Source of the DNA: Desulfobacteraceae bacterium
GTDB lineage: Bacteria > Desulfobacterota > Desulfobacteria > Desulfobacterales > Desulfosalsimonadaceae
Length of the DNA: 11,686 nt
NCBI GenBank assembly: GCA_021162325.1
Contig: JAGGYV010000018.1
Location: 1 to 11,686, forward strand
Direction: 5' to 3'
Numbering within the stretch: position 1 is the stretch's first letter; each line of letters begins with the position of its first letter. Of this stretch, positions 8,724 to 11,686 are shown in pieces. The notes under the pieces are model-generated. The model ran no database searches and was not told the origin of the DNA. It worked only from the letters and a program-made list of their open reading frames with translations. Made by a program: the position numbers and the translations under genes.

Positions 8724-8737
8724 AGAACGATCGTTCT
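8724..8737. promoter_or_regulatory. Perfect 14-bp palindrome, probable TetR-type operator
   Basis: AGAACGATCGTTCT is perfectly self-complementary, and the symmetry continues to 22 bp (8720-8741) with one mismatched pair. It lies 8 bp upstream of the putative -35 of the acyl-CoA synthetase promoter. The AACGATCGTT core resembles operators of TetR-family regulators of acyl-CoA and fatty acid metabolism. No regulator gene is present in the window. Confidence 0.6.
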
Positions 8738-8787
8738 TTTTAAAACGCCCCCTTTCATTATCTACCCGGATAAACCGGAAAAGTTAA

Positions 8788-8921
8788 AAGTGAGCTAAAG
8801 TTTGAAGTGAACTAAAGTTATGGTTAATGCCTTCGGCATTTTCAATTTTTATTTTAAAAATGATCGCGCTTTTTGCGCAGTCCATAACTTTAGGCACTTT
8901 AGATCACTTTAGGCACTTCAT
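8788..8921. repeat. Foldback element: long imperfect stem enclosing three small hairpins
   Basis: The left arm (8788-8823) carries two tandem units of the form AAGTGNNCTAAAGT ending in CTAAAGTTATGG. The right arm (8882-8921) carries the reverse complement, CCATAACTTTAGGCACTTT followed by a second unit. Between the arms are three perfect hairpins: AATGCC-TTC-GGCATT (8826-8840), TTTTTA-TTT-TAAAAA (about 8846-8860) and GCGC-TTTTT-GCGC (8866-8878). There is no coding capacity. It resembles a non-autonomous mobile or REP/MITE-like element. It could form a cruciform or multibranched RNA in the intergenic region. Confidence 0.65.
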
Positions 8922-9190
8922 ACTTTTTAAGTTTTTAAAAAAGTTTGCCCAGAAAACACAAAAATCAGAGATAAGAGACTAAATTATAAAACACAATTTT
9001 TCCGATGATCAAAGGGTGGCTTTTCACGACGAATTTTGATATTATTTTTTTAAACCAAAAATACTATAAAATGCCGGGAGAACACACGGTAACTTTATTC
9101 TTTCAACAAACCCATTAAACAGATAAACCAAAAAGTGGTACCTGGGAAACAACATACTTATGACAACTTTGGTTAACCGCGCAAAATCAC
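8922..9190. other. AT-rich intergenic stretch without a recognised gene
   Basis: About 270 bp of AT-rich DNA. I find no credible coding frame, tRNA or terminator. A plus-strand TTGATA (9036-9041), 18-bp spacer, AATACT (9060-9065) could be a weak promoter for the DUF362 gene, but it is more than 300 bp from that start, so the assignment is speculative. Confidence 0.4.
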
Positions 9191-9376
9191 AAAGAAAATA
9201 TAATTTTACACAAAAAAAATTTTCTCAGCGGCTCTGCGGGAGAAAATAAGAGGATAACAGCAGGCTGTATCCAATATTACAATGATCATATCTCCCATTG
9301 GGAAAGAAAATTGTATAAATCGCGCAGAGGCGCAAAGACGCAGAGAAAAAAAACAGTAATAGAACAAATTTACCAT
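9191..9376. repeat. Dispersed intergenic repeat, copy 1 (186 bp)
   Basis: This is near-identical to 10766-10976 in the same orientation. Its inner ends are inverted relative to each other: TTTTCTCAGCG...CTCTGCGGG (9220-9240) against the reverse complement of CGCGCAGAGGCGCAAAGACG plus CAGAGAAAA (9321-9349). This makes it MITE-like. Between them lie a conserved AT-rich core and the dyad TCCCATTGGGA (9293-9303). The 'cgcagaggcgcaaagacgcagag' type of motif is, from memory, common in intergenic repeats of environmental bacteria. The right boundary (TACCAT) runs into the DUF362 leader. A TATAAA at 9314-9319 might serve as a repeat-borne -10 element, but no matching -35 is seen. Confidence 0.85.
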
Positions 9377-9383
9377 GAGGGAG
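9377..9383 (+). promoter_or_regulatory. Ribosome binding site deciding the DUF362 start
   Basis: GAGGGAG lies 6 nt before the ATG at 9390 and 3 nt before the ATG at 9387. The ATG at 9375 overlaps both this site and the edge of the repeat, so it is not a believable start. Confidence 0.75.
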
Positions 9384-9389
9384 AACATG

Positions 9390-10688
9390 ATGACCGAAAC
9401 AGTATCCATCGTAAAGTATACGTCCAGTCCGGAGTCTCTAAAAAAAAGCATCGAGTTATGTGACGGTTTTAAAAGCCTCCGCCCATCCGACCATGTAATG
9501 ATCAAACCCAACCTGGTGGCATGGGATGATCAGTTCCCCATAACACCATTCGGCGTTTACACCACAACCCGGCTGGTGGAAGACTTAATCATCTGTTTAA
9601 AAGATTTCGGATGCAGCAATATCACCATCGGCGAAGGATCGGTGCAGATAAAAAAAAACATGGGAACCTTTGCCGCATTTGAAGGACTGGGATACAAAAC
9701 CCTTGAAAAAAAATACGGAATCACCCTGGTTGATTTTAATAAAAGCAAGGCCGAAGAATTCCCCTACCACGGTGACAACAAACTGTTTATTGCCAAAGAA
9801 GCAATTGAAAACGATTTTTTTATCAACTTTCCGGTATTAAAAACCCATGGCCAGACCAAAGTTTCTTTGGGGCTGAAAAACCTGAAAGGATGCCTCAAAT
9901 TAAAATCCAGGCGCCATTGCCACAAACCCGAATCCGGGCTTGAATTTGCCTTTTCCCATATTGCGGATTTTATAAAGCCTTCACTGACAATTATTGACGG
10001 AATTTATGCACTGGAAAAAGGGGCACTCCATTTTGGGAATGCCTATCGAAAAGACGTGATCATCGCGTCACAAGACATACTGGCTGCTGATCTGGTCGGC
10101 GCTCAGAGCATTGGTTACGCCGGCAAAGACATTAATCATTTTAAATATTTTGCAAAACGTCACGACAGATCTTTGACAATTAACGATGACGATATCAAAG
10201 GTGAGAAAATAAATGACCACATTCAGCCCTTAAAATGGGACTGGACCTGGACAAAAGACAATACCGGCCCGGGTATATTTGAAAAACTGGGTGTCACGGG
10301 TGTGGCCCTGCCCAAATACGATGACACCCTGTGCTCCGGATGTTCTCCCATTGCCAACATGACCAGCATATTGGCGCTTTCCGCGTTCAAAGGCCAGCCG
10401 TTGGCCAATGTGGAAATCTTAAACGGAAAAAAAATGCAGGCGCGCCCCGGGTATGATAAAACCGTTCTCCTGGGCAATTGTATGATCAAGGCCAATAGAA
10501 ATAATAAGAACATCAAAAAGGCGGTACTGGCCACGGGGTGCCCACCATCTGAAAATGATGTGGTTGCGGCCATGACATCAGCCGGCCTGGATGTTAATAT
10601 TTTAGCTTACTACGGCTTTATGAAACAGCAGAGCGAAAAATATAACGGCAAAAAAGGGTATGATAAGGAATTTTTTACGGTAAAATGA
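9390..10688 (+). CDS. DUF362-family protein with conserved cysteines, possible Fe-S protein
   Basis: A 432-aa protein of the DUF362 family, whose biochemical role is not established. Family features: IKPNLVAWD near the N-terminus, a TIGEGS segment, INFPVLKTHGQTKVSLGLKNLKG in the middle (positions given for a tract at about 146-167) and IIDGIYALEKG (~201-211). The C-terminal third carries CSGC (Cys315, Cys318), LGNC (Cys364) and TGCPPS (Cys384), counted from the ATG at 9390. Four well-placed cysteines suggest an Fe-S cluster or metal site, although the classical CxxCxxCxxxCP ferredoxin domain fused to some relatives is absent. No signal peptide or membrane segment is seen, so it is probably cytoplasmic. 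It is the only plus-strand gene here, stands alone, and is bracketed by two direct copies of a dispersed repeat. Assignment to the family is good; function unknown. Confidence 0.88.
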   Translation: MTETVSIVKYTSSPESLKKSIELCDGFKSLRPSDHVMIKPNLVAWDDQFPITPFGVYTTTRLVEDLIICLKDFGCSNITIGEGSVQIKKNMGTFAAFEGLGYKTLEKKYGITLVDFNKSKAEEFPYHGDNKLFIAKEAIENDFFINFPVLKTHGQTKVSLGLKNLKGCLKLKSRRHCHKPESGLEFAFSHIADFIKPSLTIIDGIYALEKGALHFGNAYRKDVIIASQDILAADLVGAQSIGYAGKDINHFKYFAKRHDRSLTINDDDIKGEKINDHIQPLKWDWTWTKDNTGPGIFEKLGVTGVALPKYDDTLCSGCSPIANMTSILALSAFKGQPLANVEILNGKKMQARPGYDKTVLLGNCMIKANRNNKNIKKAVLATGCPPSENDVVAAMTSAGLDVNILAYYGFMKQQSEKYNGKKGYDKEFFTVK

Positions 10689-10716
10689 CAAACTCGTAAC
10701 GTCAGATTCCGATGGC

Positions 10717-10756
10717 AAAAAAAAGCGCCACCAAATCTTAAGACTGGCGAGGCGCT
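10717..10756 (-). terminator. Rho-independent terminator reading leftward
   Basis: The stem GCGCC/GGCGC is extended by CCA/TGG after a small bulge, with an 11-nt loop. On the minus strand it is followed by eight T residues (the A run at 10717-10724). On the plus strand no T run follows, so it is oriented to stop transcripts coming from the crotonase gene or its downstream repeats, protecting the DUF362 gene from antisense reading. The DUF362 gene itself has no clear terminator. Confidence 0.75.
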
Positions 10757-10765
10757 CAAAAGCAA

Positions 10766-10976
10766 AAAGAAAATATAATTTTACACAAAAGAATTTTTCT
10801 CAGCGACTCAGCGGCTCTGCGGGAAAAAATAAGAGAATAACAGCAGGCTGTATCCAATATTACAATAATCATATTTCCCATTGGGAAAAATTTCCCATTG
10901 GGAAAAAAAATTGTATAAATCGCGCAGAGGCGCAAAGACGCAGAGAAAAAAAACAGTAAGAGAACAAACTTACCAT
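10766..10976. repeat. Dispersed intergenic repeat, copy 2 (211 bp)
   Basis: Same sequence and orientation as 9191-9376, with two tandem expansions that account for all 25 extra bases. ACTCAGCG is duplicated in the left end (8 bp), and the palindrome TTTCCCATTGGGAAA occurs twice (10874-10888 and 10891-10905, 17-bp period) where copy 1 has one. The inverted inner ends are at 10795-10823 and 10921-10949. Scattered substitutions separate the copies, so the duplication is not brand new. Confidence 0.85.
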
Positions 10977-11057
10977 AGAAAACACTCTGAATATTCATTC
11001 GCTTATGCTATCCTTCGATTATTTTTGATACCGCATTGATCTGATTGGATGGCAAAG

Positions 11058-11160
11058 GAAAAAGCTCAAATTCGAGGCGCGCAAGTTCTGAGGAATGAGG
11101 CGTAGCTTGCTACTTCGCAGTGACGAAGAATGCAGCGCAACACTGAATTTGGGCTTTTTA
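11058..11160. repeat. ~100-bp imperfect palindromic repeat at the 3' end of the crotonase gene
   Basis: The outer arms AAAAAGCTCAAATTC (11059-11073) and GAATTTGGGCTTTTT (11145-11159) pair with one mismatch. The inner GCGC segments pair, and the centre is the perfect dyad GTAGC-TT-GCTAC (11102-11113). The pattern (GAGGAATGAGGCGTAG...CTTCGCAGTGACGAAG) is familiar to me as an intergenic repeat of Desulfobacterales-type genomes, from memory only. It is unlike the 186-211 bp repeat. Its right end contains the TAA of the crotonase gene, and it could fold into a long hairpin in that gene's transcript. Confidence 0.65.
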
Positions 11161-11686
11161 GGAAGCCATATCATCAAATGATCCATGGCGCCCCCTACCT
11201 TTCCCAAATCTCTCAAGCCCCTCAATCAATTCCGGGCTGTTAATCGATGCAACGCCGTGATGGTACTCATTGACCAGCGCTTCATCAATCGTCATTGGAA
11301 ACTGCTCATAAGCGCTTAATCGGTCGTTTCGCATACAAGCCTGTGGAAACCGGGATAACTGTTTTGCCAGTTTTTCAGCTTCTGCGCGGCTGGTGCCGTC
11401 TTCCACCACACGATTGGCCAGCCCTATGGTCAGCGCCTCTTCTGCGTGAACCGGGCGCCCGGTCAGGATCAAATCAAGGGCCCGGCTCAATCCAATTAAC
11501 CGCGGCAAACGAATGGTGCCTCCGTCAATTAACGGGACCCCCCACCGACGGCAGAAAACACCCAACACAGCGCTCTTTTCCATGATTCGAAGATCACAAA
11601 ACAGGGCCAGTTCCAGGCCGCCGGCCACGGCATAACCAGACACTGCCGCAATAACCGGTTTGCTCAAACACATCCTGGAAGGCCCC
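11158..11686 (-). CDS. Crotonase / enoyl-CoA hydratase-isomerase family protein (5' end cut by window edge)
   Basis: The C-terminal ~175 residues of a crotonase-fold protein, usually ~255-265 aa, acting on acyl-CoA thioesters in the cytoplasm. The frame stays open to the right edge; the ATG at 11673 is internal, since codons before it read GPSR and the family continues upstream. Seen: LSKPVIAAVSGYAVAGG followed by LELALFCDLRI, with the glutamate equivalent to Glu144 of rat crotonase, then GVPLIDGGTIRLPRLIG and LTGRPVHAEEALTIGLANRVV. In the FCRRWGVPLIDGGT segment the position of the second catalytic glutamate (rat Glu164) appears to be Cys, so ordinary hydratase activity is doubtful and isomerase, hydrolase or another crotonase reaction is possible. 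The end ...GRGRHGSFDDMAS looks natural, though its stop codon lies in the palindromic repeat. A leftward terminator lies at 10717-10756. Confidence 0.9.
   Translation of the reverse strand, partial: GPSRMCLSKPVIAAVSGYAVAGGLELALFCDLRIMEKSAVLGVFCRRWGVPLIDGGTIRLPRLIGLSRALDLILTGRPVHAEEALTIGLANRVVEDGTSRAEAEKLAKQLSRFPQACMRNDRLSAYEQFPMTIDEALVNEYHHGVASINSPELIEGLERFGKGRGRHGSFDDMAS

Noticed and set aside
9206..9511. Minus-strand open frame of 101 codons
   Set aside because: It is mostly the translated dispersed repeat (SLRLCASARF-type peptide) and overlaps the start of the DUF362 gene. The matching frame at 10756-10998 in copy 2 shows the peptide comes from the repeat, not from a conserved gene.
9191..10976. 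Composite transposon around the DUF362 gene
   Set aside because: The flanking repeats contain no transposase and no clear target-site duplication could be recognised, so only a repeat-bracketed gene can be claimed.
10756..10998. Minus-strand open frame of 80 codons
   Set aside because: It lies almost wholly inside repeat copy 2, has no ribosome binding site and only hydrophobic low-information peptide.
10766..11160. CRISPR array
   Set aside because: The repeats are of different kinds, not evenly spaced, and have no unique spacers of constant length. No cas gene is present.
11019..11225. Minus-strand open frame of 68 codons
   Set aside because: It runs through the palindromic repeat and overlaps the crotonase C-terminus in another frame; no ribosome binding site or family likeness.

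Overview
The window looks like a piece of chromosome from an anaerobic Desulfobacterota (sulfate-reducer-like, Desulfobacterales-type) bacterium. This is inferred from the gene content: an ADP-forming acyl-CoA synthetase, a cysteine-bearing DUF362 protein, a crotonase of fatty/aromatic acyl-CoA metabolism and a PAS-rich hybrid kinase. The moderate G+C, A-rich style and dense small intergenic repeats fit the same picture. No rRNA, tRNA, CRISPR array, transposase, integrase or phage gene is visible.

Left part (1-8750), all on the minus strand. Read in the direction of transcription (right to left), the order is: an ADP-forming acyl-CoA synthetase (6499-8643); a cytoplasmic PAS-PAS-PAS-HisKA-HATPase-REC hybrid histidine kinase (4009-6393) with its own good sigma70-type promoter; pdxA (2805-3830, GTG start); and uvrA (from 2741, running off the left edge with about 25-30 C-terminal residues missing). 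pdxA and uvrA are 63 nt apart and are probably cotranscribed. The synthetase has a candidate promoter preceded by a perfect 14-bp palindrome of the kind bound by TetR-family regulators.

Middle (8644-9389) is a long intergenic region between divergent genes. It holds the operator/promoter of the synthetase, a 134-bp foldback element with a long imperfect stem enclosing three small hairpins, an AT-rich stretch without a recognisable gene, and copy 1 of a 186-211 bp dispersed repeat. The DUF362 gene (9390-10688, plus strand) follows directly. Copy 2 of the same repeat lies downstream of it in the same orientation, so the gene is bracketed by direct repeats.

Right part (10689-11686) holds a minus-strand rho-independent terminator, repeat copy 2, a different ~100-bp imperfect palindrome (11058-11160) whose end supplies the stop codon of the next gene, and the C-terminal part of a crotonase-family protein on the minus strand that runs off the right edge.

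Functionally this is mostly housekeeping (DNA repair, vitamin B6 synthesis) beside acyl-CoA metabolism and an orphan signalling kinase. I see no convincing new multi-gene system. The unusual content is in the non-coding DNA: four kinds of inverted or dispersed repeat within about 7 kb, several placed where they could affect gene ends, leaders or mobility.
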